From: Cladosporium sp. IMV 00045
Lineage: Eukaryota; Ascomycota; Dothideomycetes; Cladosporiales; Cladosporiaceae
Assembly: GCA_001931905.2 (NCBI GenBank)
Contig: MSJI02000539.1
Location: forward strand, 1-64,000
Direction of reading: 5' to 3'
Length of the DNA: 64,000 bases
Positions 52,701 to 64,000 of this stretch are shown here, one piece after another. Positions within the stretch are counted from its first letter, which is position 1, and every line of letters begins with the position of its first letter. The translations under genes were made by a program, and so were the position numbers. The notes beneath the pieces were generated by a model. That model was not told the origin of the DNA, searched no databases, and saw nothing but the letters and a program-made list of their open reading frames with translations.

Positions 52701-55700
52701 TTGGCTTCAGCATGCAGGTTGCTCTGTACATGGTCTTCGAAGCAGTGTCTATCTACGGCTCAGAGGACTCGATGTGGAAGTTTGGCATGCAGGCAATGCT
52801 CCACTTTACCGACCGCCTGAAGGACTGGCCCCAGCTTGCGGAGAGGATTCTTCATATCCCTAACCTTCAGAACACGCAAGTCGTCCCTGCCGCGGAGAAG
52901 GTGCTTGCTGAATTGCGTCAGGACACCATTGGACTCAACGGGGATGCCACCAACGGTATCACCAATGGTGCTCTCGATGAAGAGTTTCCCGTCGACTCTC
53001 CCACCCCGCCTTTCTCCAGCATCAACATCGATGCACCCATCAGGCCAGATATCTACGAAACGCCGGACGAGGAGATTTCCGACAAGGTGATCTTCGTTCT
53101 CAACAACATGTCTAAGAGAAACTTGGATGAGAAGTTCAAAGATCTTGAAAACGCCCTCGAGGACAGACACCACCAGTGGTTCGCTCACTACTTGGTGGAG
53201 GAGCTTGCGAAATCTCAACCGAACTACCAGAACTTGTACCTGCAGCTTCTTGATAACTTCAACCAGAAGTACCTCTGGGCGGAGGTGCTTCGCGAGACTT
53301 ACATTAGTTGCGCGAAGATGCTCAATGCTCAGAGTACGATGGACTCGCCGCAGGAGCGTACAAGTCTCAAGAACTTGGCTGGATGGCTGGGTTCTTTGAC
53401 TCTGGCACGCGACCAGCCAATCCTGCACCGCAACATATCCTTCAAGGATCTCCTCCTTGAGGCCAACGACACGCAGAGACTCATCATCGCCATCCCGTTC
53501 ACCTGCAAGGTCCTTGTTCACGCCGCCAAGTCGAAAATCTTCCAACCCCCGAACCCGTGGCTCATGGAGCTCCTTGGATTCCTTGCGGAGCTTTACCACT
53601 TCATGGAGCTGAAGCTGAACCAGAAGTTCGAAATCGAGGTTCTTTGCAAGGAATTGAACATAGATGTGAACAAACTGGAGCCCCTGGACGTCATCCGTTC
53701 CAGGCCGATGCTGCACGAGAACAACATGCTTCAGCAATACGTTCCCGAGGGTGGCCCTGATGGCTTTGGCGATATGCACCTCATGGGTCTGTCCAAGCGT
53801 GCCGCTAGCGAGCGCTTCACTCCTGAGGCCGTGATACAAGCACTCCCTGATCTGGGTAACATGCTCCAAATCCCGACTGCTGTCGGCAACATCACCCAGT
53901 CTTCTCTTCGTAGCATCTTCGTACAAGCCGCCCAGCAGGCCATCTACGAGATCATCGCACCCGTGGTTGAGCGTTCGGTCACTATTGCTGCCATCTCTAC
54001 TGCGGAGCTGATCCAGAAGGACTTCTCTGCTGAAAGCGACGTTGACAAATTGAGGAATGGTGCGCACACCATGGTCAAGAGCCTTTCTGGAAGCCTTGCC
54101 TTGGTGACCTGCAAGGAGCCTTTGAGGATGAGCATCATGAACAACATTCGCATCCTCGCCTCGAATAACCTTCCGGGCCAGTTGCCGGAGGGTCAGATCT
54201 TGATGTTCGTCAACGACAACATTGACACTGTCTGCAGTCTGGTCGAGCAAGCCGCTGAAGAGCACTCTCTGTCCGAGTCCGATGCTCAATTGCAGCAGGC
54301 CGTTGATCAGCGCAAGCAACACAACGAGCAGAGGCCCAACGAGCCCTTCAACAACCCACCGTTGACAAGGTGGTCTCAGCTGATTCCGGCACCTTACAGC
54401 CAGGAACTTGGCGGACTCAACAGGCAGCAGCTCGCGCTGTACGAGAACTTCGGCCGTCAAGCCCGTCTTGCTCCGTCAACTCAGGCTACGCCCGGTGGCG
54501 TTGCCGATGCTACTCGCCAGATTGGTGATGTGCTCAACGACAACTACCTGCCCAGCCTCCCAACCCCGGCTGAAGTACCTGCTCTGCCCCGTTCTGCTCA
54601 GCAGCAGCGTATGCAAATGCAGGCACCAGGAAGCCAACAGCAAGTTAATGGCTTTGCTGAAGCGCAGAACATTGGCCAGACTATCCGGGGTCTTCTCGAA
54701 AGCCTCCAGCAAGCTTGCAGAGATGCCAGCGAGGACCACATTTCCGACATCGCCGACACTTCTGCCGTGCGCCGCATCTTCGAGGAGCTTATTGCTCTCA
54801 TCGATGGCGCGGTTCAGAGAGAGCAGCTCGCGTTGGCCGCTGGCCAGGAAACCCTTATGCGCGTGTACACCGACTCACAGAAGCGCTTGGAGATCGAGGT
54901 TCTCGTGCGTCTCCTGTGGTCCCTGTGCAAGCTCAGCAACAATGCTCTTCGGGGTGTCACATCCTTCCTGGCAACGTTGGAGGATGACAAGGTCTTCAAC
55001 ACTCCTGTCACTGTTGCGATGATGACCGAGCACCTCATGGATGTCGAGCAGATCGATATGCTGGCAGCCAAGGCGATGAGGCAACGCAGGGAGGTTGCCT
55101 TGCCATTCCTTAACGATCTCATCTCTGAGGTCATCCTCGGTGACAGCCCTGTCAACGCATTCCGATCCGACTTCACTCAATGCTACGAAGCACTCAGCCA
55201 ATGGCTCAGCGAGGAGCCTGATAACGATCTCGGTCGCCAGATTATCGCGAAGCTGCAGTTCCCGTCTGATCAGCCAAACGGTATGCCCAGCCCGCCTGGG
55301 TCTGACAAGCAGGATCAGTTTGAGTACATCTTCGAAGAGTGGATCCATCTGCAGCGCAAGCATGCTCCTGAGAGAGCACAGATCGCCTTCGTTCAGCAGC
55401 TGCACCAAAAGCACATCCTCGCTGGTGTTGAGGAGGCTTCTCACTTCTTCCGCTCATGTTTGGAGATGTCCATTGCCGCCTTTGAGCGTGCGTCTTCAAT
55501 GCCTTTTGCCACCATCGACAACTCGCACATCCAGACCGATGCATTCGCTCGCCTGATCGCGGTCATGGTCGCATACCAGAGCTCGCAGTCTGCCGACCGC
55601 GCGCCGCCGGCCAAATTCTTCAACGCCATCATGCGTTTGATCCTGCTGGTATTCCAGGACCAGTACTACAAGCAAGGCGAACGTTTCCCTAGCCGTGTTT

Positions 55701-56827
55701 ATTTCCGCCTCTTGTCAGCGCTGCTCTGCGAAATGCATGATCTCAGGGACCAGATGGGTGAAGATGTACATAGGGACATCTTGCACACCTTCGGCACTGC
55801 CTTCTACTCGATCCAGCCTAGCGTCTTTGAGGGCTTCGCTTTTGGCTGGCTTACTTTGATCACCCACAGGCTGTTCCTCCCGGCAATGATCCAAGGCCAG
55901 TGCCGTACAACCGGAGGCTGGGACATGCTCCTGAGACTCTTCGGTGCGCTCTTCAAGTTCTTCACCATTGCGTCTGCCGAGAGCGAGAGCAGTGGAACTC
56001 TGAGGGAGTACTACCCGGGTATCTGCCGCCTGATGTTGATGCTGCATCGCGACTATCCCGAGTTCCTCATCGAGAACCACGCCGTGCTGAACGCCATGAT
56101 CCCCGAGCGTATCTCGCAGCTGCACAACCTCATCAACAGTGCCGCCACGCACGCAGTAGTCGCAGAGCAGCCGGACCCGTTCGAGCGTGGCCTGAAGATT
56201 AACAGACTTGAGCAGGTCAGACAGGCACCGCCCGTCCACACCGACCATGAGAAGATTCTTCACGAGGCTGGGATTCTGCAGTCTGTGGAGAGGGCACTCT
56301 CTGGATCTCTTGACCAGACGAACGCCATTCTCGCCGCCTTCGACCGCCAGGACGGTCATGTTGACACTCTTCTCATCAACGTGCTCGTGCTGCACATCGG
56401 AGTGCGTGCGACAGCCAACTCCATGGTCTTCTCATCTGCTGCACCGGCCGCGAAATTGCTCGAGCGCCTGCTCAAAGACGCCAAACCCGAAGCACGCTTC
56501 CACCTCCTGTGCGCGCTGACCAATCAGCTGCGCTACGTCAACGGCCACACGCAGTACTTCTCCAGCGCCCTGGTGCACATTTTCTCCGTCGACTCGGATG
56601 ACGTGCGCCAGTCGCTCATGAACGTCTTCGTCAACAGGCTCAGCATGGCGCGCCCGCACCCGTGGGGTCTGCTGGTCACGATGCTCGAGCTGATCAAGAA
56701 CCCGGCCTACGACATCTGGAACTTCTCCTGGATCAAGGCGCACCCGCAGGTGGAGAACATGCTCATGACGCTCGTGCAGCACCAGGAGCGCATGCCCGCT
56801 AACAGTCCGCTGCGCTCGGTGGCTTAG
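49798..56827 (+). CDS. NOT1: CCR4-NOT complex scaffold subunit Not1
   Basis: Large scaffold of the CCR4-NOT deadenylase, governing mRNA poly(A) shortening and transcription. Exons 49798-50842 and 50916-56827 (73-nt intron) give 2318 residues. The first 200 residues are Ser/Thr/Gln-rich and disordered. N-terminal HEAT-like repeats follow. A MIF4G-type stretch that would bind Caf1 lies at about residues 1065-1275 (KVIFVLNNMSKRNLDEKF, HYLVEELAKSQPNYQNLY). The DUF3819 Caf40-binding region is at about 1315-1430 (PDLGNMLQIPTAVGNITQSS, ISTAELIQKDFSAE). The C-terminal Not1 homology domain, docking Not2/Not5, is at about 1860-2310 (FHLLCALTNQLRYVNGHTQYF, LLVTMLELIKNPAYDIW). The reading frame is intact throughout. 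Confidence 0.95.
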
Positions 56828-57760
56828 ATGCCTGAGCGAGACGAGACGCGGTGGCTTTAGTGGATGCGCTCGCCTGCAAGACAACAATACCAATCGAAAT
56901 GAACGTATCACGATTCACTCTTTTTTTCATGTCATTACATTTTAACAAGGGTTGGCACGGCTGTCCGGTTTGAATGATGAAACGGTGTTGGGAAAGTGGC
57001 AAGCGAAAGGTCATTCAAAATAGCGATGGCGTTGCTTTTCTTAAGGTCGGTGGGCGGACGAACACTCGAAAATGGGAGGCTGAAATTACTGCTTTCTACT
57101 TCTGCTTCTTCTGCTACACTACTACTACTACTGCTGCTATTAGCCAACTTTATTGTATGATGGACAAGACGACGAGAGCATTTTGGGAACGGCGTTGGAG
57201 TTTTCCTCTGTTTCTGGTTGGTTGGTTGGTTGGTTCTTTTCTTTTTCTTCGGGAGGTTTCATGGTGCGATGCCTGCGGGTATCGTGCCACTGTGCTGTTC
57301 CGTGCTGTCTGTGTATGTAGAATAGTGCATAATCCGAAAGAAACCTTTTCTTGGCAGTATTCACATTGATTGGAGTCTCTTTCCTTCTCTTGGTATGAAT
57401 GTGAATGATAAAATTGAAGGATCATGCGTACAGGTACATGTATACAGTACATGTATCGTACGAGCATCTCCAATCCCACGGAATCGATCATGACGTTGCT
57501 CGGCTTGTCTTCGCGGGGCAGTGCCGCTTTGTGCCTTGTCTCTCTCGAACGTCTCGTCGTCGCCCCACCAAACTTGTTACTCCATGTTGTTGCCATTTAC
57601 CAACTCGACTTGACCTACTGACCTGACATACACTCACCACCGGTGATAACGTTGACTCCATACCAGCACCCAATTTCTACATCAACACACATATACCTCA
57701 CCCCTCGCATTATCGACAGACCCTCACCTACCCCTCTCAACCTCAGAACATTTGCCTGGC
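56828..57760. other. intergenic region, NOT1 to KES1
   Basis: 930 bp. Simple repeats: (CTA)n/(CTG)n near 57114-57138 and (GGTT)5 near 57213-57235. The octamer TACATGTA recurs around 57435-57455. No gene is seen. Confidence 0.5.
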
Positions 57761-59019
57761 ATGGCCGAAGAGGGTGCTGCTGTGCCTCCCCAGGCGAAGG
57801 GCTCATGGTCGTCTTTCTTGAAGGTAGGTGAACACGACTACCCATACACTTTCAATATCACTAACAATGCCTTCAGTCAATCGCCTCCTTCAACGGCGAC
57901 CTCTCCTCCATGACCGCGCCTGCTTTCATCCTTTCCACCACCTCCCTCACCGAATTCAGCGCCTACTGGGCTGAGATGCCTCGCCTCCTCGTCGCACCCG
58001 CCGCCGAACCCGATCCTCAGAAGCGCGCCATGCTCGTCCTCAAATGGTTCCTGAGCACACTCAAGCAGCAATACGCCTCGCGCAACGAGAAGCTCGGCAG
58101 CGAGAAGAAGCCCCTCAACCCCTTCCTGGGCGAGCTCTTCCTCGGCCGTTGGGAAGACGACGTGGGCGTGACCCAGCTCGTCAGCGAGCAAGTCTCGCAC
58201 CACCCACCCGTCACCGCCTACAGCATCTGGAACGAAAAGCACGGCGTGCGCCTGCAGGGCTACAACGCGCAAAAGGCCTCGTTCAAATCCACCATCAACG
58301 TGCGCCAAGTCGGCCACGCGGTCCTGCACCTCGACGCCTACGACGAGGACTACCTCATCACCCTGCCCAGCCTGCACATCGAGGGCCTCATCACCGGAAG
58401 CCCCTACGTCGAGCTCAACAAGAGCTCCTACATCATCGGCAGCAACGGGTACACGAGCCGCATCGACTACAGCGGCAAGGGGTGGGTGAGCGGCACCAAG
58501 AACAGCCTGAGCGCCACCCTCTTCCCCGCCGGCAAGGAGAAGAGCAAGGCCGACGTCATCTACACCGCCGACGGCTCGTGGACGGACAAGTTCACCATCA
58601 AGAACGCCAAGAAAGAAGTCGTCGACACGTACAACGCCAAAACGGAACCCAAAACCGAACTCCGCGTCCCCCCCGTCGAAGAGCAAGACCCCCTCGAATC
58701 CCGCCGCGCGTGGGGCAAAGTCGCCTCCGCCATCCAGAAGGGCGACATGAACACCACTTCTGCCGAGAAGACCGTCATCGAAGAGTCGCAGCGCGCCATG
58801 CGCAAGCAGGAAGCGGCCGAGGGCAAGGAGTGGGAGAGGAGGTTTTTTAGCAGAGCGAAGAGTCTGCCCACTTTTGAGAGACTGATCAAGGAGGTGCCGT
58901 ATGGCAGTTTGGAGATGGACCAGACGAATGGCGCTTGGGTGTTTGATGCGGAGAAGGCGAAGGGGGCGAAACCGCCTTTTTGTGCGCTGAGTGAGAGGTT
59001 GGTTAAGGAGGGGCGGTAA
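57761..59019 (+). CDS. KES1: oxysterol-binding protein homologue, Kes1/Osh4-type
   Basis: Lipid transfer protein exchanging sterol for phosphatidylinositol 4-phosphate between ER and Golgi. Exons 57761-57823 and 57877-59019 (53-nt intron, branch CTAAC) give 401 residues. The protein is a bare ORD domain with no PH or ankyrin part, as in Osh4/Kes1 (434 residues). The family fingerprint EQVSHHPPVTAY is intact, with LNPFLGELFLGRWED before it and KGWVSGTKNSLSATLF after. The C-terminal helix is basic and amphipathic. The lid region at the N-terminus (SWSSFLKSIASFNGDLSSM) is present and spans the intron. Confidence 0.95.
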
Positions 59020-59667
59020 GGGATTGTAGTGCCTGAGCGGGTTTGGTGAGGTCCGCGGGTCGAGGTGGTCGAGAACATGGGGGAAGGATGTACATTTCGG
59101 CAGAGCAGGGGTTTCTTGCCCTTTTTGCCTGTGTGCTCGGCGTTTCGTCGCCGTCATGATGGTTTTCTATTTCTTCATCTTTGCTTTCTTGTTGCTTTTC
59201 TTTGACGCTGCAGCATTGGCACCGAGGCATGATGGCACAAAATAGATGAGCTGAGGTAGGGAACGGAGGCAAAATCGGAAAAAAATAAAAGAAAAATTGA
59301 CCATAATGCGAGCAATAAAAACTCGAGAGAGGGAAATTAAATACATACGTTGTGTGGCAAATTCATTGCACTTTTGAGTCTTGTCTTTTTGGGCTGGTTC
59401 ATGAGGCATCTAGACTTGAGTGATGAGACTGTATGGCTGGCTGGTCTGTCATGGAACCGAAAGCAGACACGAGCAAGACGAACAGAACAAGTTCGGGTAC
59501 CTTGAGTTTCATGCGTTTACTATTTTTTTATGGCTTCCGCTGATCCTTCACGATAGCTGTGCTCTTTTTACGAGGGGGCCTCTGCTATGACATTCGCTCC
59601 CGCCTCCATCCTAACCTCTCACCAACTCCCTTTCCCCTTCCAAACCGTAGGTATCCTCATAGCTCTC
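59020..59667. other. convergent intergenic region, KES1/ISN1
   Basis: 650 bp between two gene ends. AT-rich runs around 59270-59300. No gene is seen. Confidence 0.5.
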
Positions 59668-61292
59668 TCATAGCTCATGTCCCTTCACCATCTCCCCAAT
59701 CTCATCCAACAGCCCGACCGTCTCTGCGGGATTGGCAATCCACGCCGTCGTGCTGGCCAGTCGCGCTTTGAAGTCGTTCGCGCCCGCGCTGAGGAACTGG
59801 TCCCCTACGTGGAGAGACTTCCCTCCTGAAATACCGCCGAAATACCGTTGGCACGCCATCACGCCCCAGGATTTGTCGCCGATGTCGACGAAGATGTCGT
59901 TGCCGCCTGGGAAGGGGAGGGACGGTTAGTTGGGTGGGGAGGGGGGTGGCAGGGTTTGGAGGGGAGGGTGTGAATGAAGACACACGTACCGTTGAATGCG
60001 CAGAAGGGAATGCGTTTGCCTGCTTCGGAGAGTTCCTGTCGCGAGGTTTTGGTTAGTTGAATTCGCAAGAACAATTCTTCAGCCAGAGGCCTCTCAAACA
60101 TCTTACAAGAATCCGCTGCGTCACCAACACCGTCTCCTCCAACTGCTCCCTGGCCAGCTTGGTCCCTTTGCTGGGATAGATCCCCACCGCCCGCTCCTTC
60201 CGCAACACCGACACGGGCAGCTGCATGGCGTGCACGCAGTCTTTCAGCGCGCGCTCCGCCACGTCCAGCAACTCCTTGACGTTCTCTTCCGTCCAGCTGC
60301 GCATCTCCGGCAAGACCCAGTCCTCCTTCGGCACGGGCTGTAGTTTACACTGCACGTCGGGCGTGTACGTGAAGAGGAAATTCGCCTCCCCGCCCATCAC
60401 CACGATGCGGTTGCGCGCCTGCTCCGCCAGGTCGGGAGTTTCGGCCACGGCGTCCAGCAGCCCGTACAGCCGCTCGTGGTACTTGTGCGCTTCGGTGTAG
60501 CCTGCCGCAGTGACTATGCCGATCCGCGTGCCGGCGCGCAGCAGGGACAAGATGCGTGGAATCACCGGGTTGTCGGGCGTGAGGCTCTCGCCGTCGTCGT
60601 AGAGCGTGACGTCTCCGTCGAACGTGACGAGGTCGAGTTTACTCGTGCGGACCAGCGACATTGCCTGCGCGGTGTTGAGGACCAGGCGGATGTCGTTGAA
60701 GGAAGGCGGGACGAAGCGGCGGGAGGAAATGCAGCGCTTGCGGTCTTGGTAGTTGAAGGCGTCTTGTAGGGGGAGAGGCGTGAAGAAGAGGCCGACGGAG
60801 GGGACGAGGAGTTTCAGTTTTGAGGCGTGGGCTGTTCCTGAGGATTGGTGCGCGATGTGGTCGTTGATCAGCTGCTCGACGTCTTTCATGATTTGGCTGT
60901 AGCGCGTGTGCGCGTCGATGGCCATGCTGGCGACGTCGGGGCGGGAGGATTCATGGATTGCGGTCGGTTGGGAGTGCAGGACGAAGGGGACGGCGAGGAG
61001 GCCTTTGATCCATTCGATCTGGGAGGGATGTTAGGAATGGCTTTTCTTGATTTTCTTGGTTTCTTCTTTTTCTTTTTGGAGGGAATGAAGTCGGCAAGAA
61101 GCTTACCAGCTGGTCACGACGGTGCGTCTGAGGAGGGAGCGTTGTTAGTGATTGATGCTGATATTCCTTTTTCTATATGGTATGTATGTACCTTCAATGC
61201 GTCTGTAGGCTTGGAGTGTTAGTGATATGTCACAGTTCATTTGAAAGAGGCGAGATGGTTCACTTACACTCTACACGATATCTGGTGGTCAT
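59668..61292 (-). CDS. ISN1: IMP-specific 5'-nucleotidase Isn1
   Basis: Dephosphorylates IMP to inosine. Six exons, 61292-61268, 61202-61192, 61127-61107, 61018-60107, 60035-59990 and 59906-59668, give 417 residues, all in phase. The first three exons code only MTTRYRVEYALKTHRRDQL, with exons of 11 and 21 nt. They match the expected Isn1 N-terminus, and exon 4 continues IEWIKGLLAVPFVLHSQ. The HAD nucleophile motif is TFDGDVTLYDDGESL, with IGIVTAAGY as a second loop. NDIFVDIGDKSWGV and HVGDQFLSAGANDFKAR near the end supply the C-terminal acidic motif. A reading that missed the mini-exons would start at the ATG at 60925 and lose 50 residues. Confidence 0.93.
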
Positions 61293-61650
61293 TGTGAGGG
61301 AATTGCTGGTCTAGACAGGACCACAGTAGAAGGGGATTATTGTATGTTATATACCAATCTCAATTGGCGTTTGTCAATTATTGCTCGGTTTGTTTGTTTG
61401 TGATTAGATAACACAAGAGGGGTACATCTGTGAATGGTCTCTGTGCGGTGGTGGCTGACTTGACATGTGACGCTGCTTGATCGCTCGGTTCGCTGCCGAC
61501 CGATGGACTTTGCGGGTGGGTGATACGCAGGAACGCCAGAGAGAGCGGAGGGCATCCTTACAAGCTAAAGCTACTACGTTCTAGACTTACCGAGCTAATC
61601 TACACTTTTAATAATTGTTACATGTTCACAATACCCCAAGCAAGACAGCC
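61293..61650. promoter_or_regulatory. bidirectional promoter, ISN1 / MED17
   Basis: 358 bp separate the divergent starts. The sequence TATGTTATATA (about 61345-61355) lies on the ISN1 side. No gene is seen. Confidence 0.45.
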
Positions 61651-63486
61651 ATGTCGCCGCTCTCCTTTCAGCCATGGCCATTGACTAAGCCCGACTCGCC
61701 CAACATCATCGACGTCCTCGCCCGCGTCCAAGTCGAGCGAGGCCAGCTCTTTCGCAACATCACCGAATCCTCACTCCAAGAAGAAGTCGCAACAGATGGC
61801 GCCCTTTCCCGAAGCCAAAGCACTTCTGAAGACGAGGAAAGCACCTCAGAGACCAAAGACACCACCCAAAATGGCCAACCCGTCTCGCGCGAGCAGCTCC
61901 AACGGGCCAAAGTGGAAATGATGCAGCAAGTCGGCATCGCCCATAACGAAATCATGATGGCCCTCGACTTCGTCTCCCTGCTGGAATCCGAGCACGCCGC
62001 GCAAGCGCAGCACTCCATGTCGCAGGCTCTCAGGGAGAGTGTCCCGCCCAAAACCCTCGGCACGGACGTGTGGGCGCGCATGCCTGTGGACGAGACCAAG
62101 CAGGCGCAAGACCGCGTGCTGGCGCGGAACGTCAAGATGCGCAGTCTGCAGCGGAGCGCGGACGATATCCTCGGCGCGGCGAAGAGGTTGGAGGATAATG
62201 TGCGGAAGGAGACGCAGTTTTGGGATCAGATGCTGTCGATCAGCTCGAAGGGTTGGAGCGTCTGTCGCATTCCGAGGACGAAGAGGTTGGGTGTGAGGTA
62301 TGGGTTTAGTGAGAGCTCGTCGGAGTTCGCGGTCAGGAATGTTGCCGCTCTCAACAGTAATCCCGACGGCAGCATTTCGCTCGAGCGTGGGTTTGGGGCG
62401 AAACCGACGGGCTTGAGGGTTGCTGTTGTGAGGGATGGGCGGGAGGTCGGGAGGTCGTATTTGCCTTCGGCGTCGGATGATTCGGAGACTACGCTTGAGG
62501 CGAGGATCAGACATGCCAGGGACAGCATTTTCGACGAGGAGCTTTTTTACGAGATGACGCGCGAGGGGAGGACGCTGGGTTGTTTGGGTGTCGCGATGAG
62601 GGGGCAGACGATCAGGCTACCTACGACCGCGACGAACGATGAGAGTGCCGTAGAGGTTCACATTGATCTGGTACCTCTGGAGCAAGAAACTGGAGCTCAA
62701 ATCAACACTTCCAACCCCGACGACGCGATGGCACAAGCCATGGCCTTGGGCGCGCGACTGATCCTCTCGCAAGCACATCGTGACAGACTGAGGAAACGCT
62801 CAGAAATGCCGAAACCAATGGCCGACCGCAACGAAGAGAAACCCGTCATGTCCATCCTGAGGCCCCTGACTTCCTTTCTGCTGCACAAATCCGCCCTCAA
62901 CGCAGTCAACTCGTACATCGCCAAAGCCTCTCAAGTCCTCGGACTAGCTGGAATCGACACCACAATCACACGCGCGACTTTCCAACTACCAGAGACTGCT
63001 CAAATCACCAACGCCGAGCAGCTTGTCACCGCGCTCAACGCCAACTTTGTCTCGACAGCACGACTCGAGGTCAAGACGCCAGGCACGGAATCACCACTCA
63101 CCCTCGCCATCACGGCCGAAACGTCCCTCACGCAAAGCCAACTGACAGCACCAATCTTCCTCCTCGTCGCGCCCGACAAGCCAGCACTACGCTTCACCAC
63201 CATCGAAGACCTCGCGCAAGTCGCAGACTCTGCTCTCGCTATTCTGCTTGCTGGTGCTTTGCGTTCGCGTGCGGAGCAGAGCTGGCAGCTGGATCAGAGG
63301 GAGGCTATGCTGGTGCTGTCTGAGGCGGAGGATGCGGATGAGAGGAGGGTTGTGTGGGTTAGTTTTGATTCTGGCGTGGGCAGGTTGGGGCTGAGTTCGC
63401 TGAAGGGGGAGGAGTTGGTTTGGCAGGTGGGGAGGGAGGGGGAGGGGAATGGGGGGTTTTGGGAGGGGTGGGGGAGGGTTGCGTGA
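61651..63486 (+). CDS. MED17: Mediator complex subunit 17 (Srb4)
   Basis: Head-module scaffold of Mediator, needed for most RNA polymerase II transcription. Intronless, 611 residues from the ATG at 61651. Family features: the N-terminal FQPWPLTKPDSPNIIDVLARV, the helix LARNVKMRSLQRSADDIL and the segment WDQMLSISSKGWSVCRIPR, which is diagnostic for Med17. SLERGFGAKPTGLRVAVVRDG follows, and the beta-rich C-terminal half is typical of the protein. An upstream frame extension starting at 61615 lacks family similarity. The C-terminus becomes Gly/Glu-rich (WQVGREGEGNGG). Confidence 0.93.
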   Translation: MSPLSFQPWPLTKPDSPNIIDVLARVQVERGQLFRNITESSLQEEVATDGALSRSQSTSEDEESTSETKDTTQNGQPVSREQLQRAKVEMMQQVGIAHNEIMMALDFVSLLESEHAAQAQHSMSQALRESVPPKTLGTDVWARMPVDETKQAQDRVLARNVKMRSLQRSADDILGAAKRLEDNVRKETQFWDQMLSISSKGWSVCRIPRTKRLGVRYGFSESSSEFAVRNVAALNSNPDGSISLERGFGAKPTGLRVAVVRDGREVGRSYLPSASDDSETTLEARIRHARDSIFDEELFYEMTREGRTLGCLGVAMRGQTIRLPTTATNDESAVEVHIDLVPLEQETGAQINTSNPDDAMAQAMALGARLILSQAHRDRLRKRSEMPKPMADRNEEKPVMSILRPLTSFLLHKSALNAVNSYIAKASQVLGLAGIDTTITRATFQLPETAQITNAEQLVTALNANFVSTARLEVKTPGTESPLTLAITAETSLTQSQLTAPIFLLVAPDKPALRFTTIEDLAQVADSALAILLAGALRSRAEQSWQLDQREAMLVLSEAEDADERRVVWVSFDSGVGRLGLSSLKGEELVWQVGREGEGNGGFWEGWGRVA

Positions 63487-64000
63487 GGGTCATTGAGTAC
63501 CTGTTTGGCTGAACTACTATGCAATGCATTAAGTGTGGGGTGTTGCCCTTGGATTATGGGTATATGCGTACATGTAGTGAGATGCGATATGCAAGGTACT
63601 TGTCTCGTGTCTCACCGCATCCAAAAGGCTGAGCTGTACCCCGCTGCGCGAAGCTGTGGCTTTTGGTAGAGAAGAAAATCACTACCTGTAGAGCAACTGG
63701 GCATGCAGTACACTGAGGTAATTACATCTTGTTCAGCTGCTCTTATCCCAGTAGTATCACCAACTTTTCCACCAACCTCACCAACCACAAGCCACGTGGA
63801 GGACCAAACATCAAGTTCTGCTTCTGGCTGATAATTATGTGTTTACCATGACGTTGTGGAAGGCGGCGGGCGCTAGTAGGGCTCTAGCTCTGGCTTCCAG
63901 CGTGGATCCCAAAGTCTGGCGATGATCGATTTGTTTGCTGACTTGTTGGATCATGTTCGATGGTTGATCGGGCATGAAGATGAAAGGGTGCATGTATGTA
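63487..64000. other. 3' flank of MED17 to window end
   Basis: 514 bp with no gene seen. A CACGTG within the palindrome CCACGTGG lies at about 63793-63800. Confidence 0.4.

Noticed and set aside
52760..54460. 566-codon frame antisense to NOT1
   Set aside because: Lies entirely opposite the intact NOT1 coding exon and shows the same codon-bias shadow, with no conserved domain.
57877..59157. 426-codon frame antisense to KES1
   Set aside because: Lies opposite the KES1 second exon, with low-complexity Leu/Val/Gly/Asp composition; a shadow frame.

Overview
The window looks like euchromatic sequence from a filamentous ascomycete (Pezizomycotina, plausibly Dothideomycetes). It is gene-dense. Most introns are 45-65 nt with GTANGT donors and CTNAC-type branch sites. 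Genes lie on both strands without operons, and the gene set is typical of filamentous fungi (ATG15, VPS9-domain protein, Mis13, GH6 cellulase, Ree1/DUF1349, NADAR, oligoribonuclease, Isn1). The class assignment is inference; the sequence alone does not fix it.

Layout. 1-8.4 kb: the 3' part of the ribosomal protein RPL7 gene, whose intron carries a probable C/D-box snoRNA; a VPS9-domain Rab5 GEF; the vacuolar lipase ATG15; a BTB protein. 8.7-13.4 kb: a PHD-finger protein divergent from the INO80 subunit IES6, then a metallo-beta-lactamase. 13.4-22.2 kb is a gene-poor accessory island. It holds a truncated amino-acid/choline-type permease, a decayed ORF, a short gene for a 60-residue protein with a signal-peptide-like start, and a complete four-exon GH6 cellobiohydrolase with a CBM1. 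The island ends at a divergent eight-exon MFS sugar transporter. 24.7-32.5 kb: exosome RRP46, an OB-fold/zinc-ribbon protein with a PCNA-box-like N-terminus, kinetochore MIS13/DSN1, and indoleamine 2,3-dioxygenase. 33.8-41.4 kb: a tandem GFA-domain protein, a small probable mitochondrial protein, a MmgE/PrpD (cis-aconitate-decarboxylase-like) enzyme, and a TRF4/Cid14 poly(A) polymerase. 42.6-48.4 kb: oligoribonuclease, FAD monooxygenase, a Ree1/DUF1349 protein, a NADAR protein and the signal peptidase SEC11. 49.8-63.5 kb: the CCR4-NOT scaffold NOT1, oxysterol-binding KES1/OSH4, IMP 5'-nucleotidase ISN1 (with 11-nt and 21-nt exons) and mediator MED17.

Most genes are housekeeping. RNA metabolism is over-represented (RRP46, TRF4, REX2, NOT1, RPL7 with its snoRNA), but I see no sign that this is more than chance linkage. 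The clearest functional pair is the secreted cellobiohydrolase and the divergent sugar transporter, which share a 2.1-kb upstream region. That region contains one GGCTAAA (XlnR/Xyr1-type) motif and one CCG(N7)CGG inverted repeat. I found no secondary-metabolite cluster, CRISPR array, complete transposon, tRNA or rRNA gene. Exon coordinates were assigned by hand, and reading phase was checked across every join.
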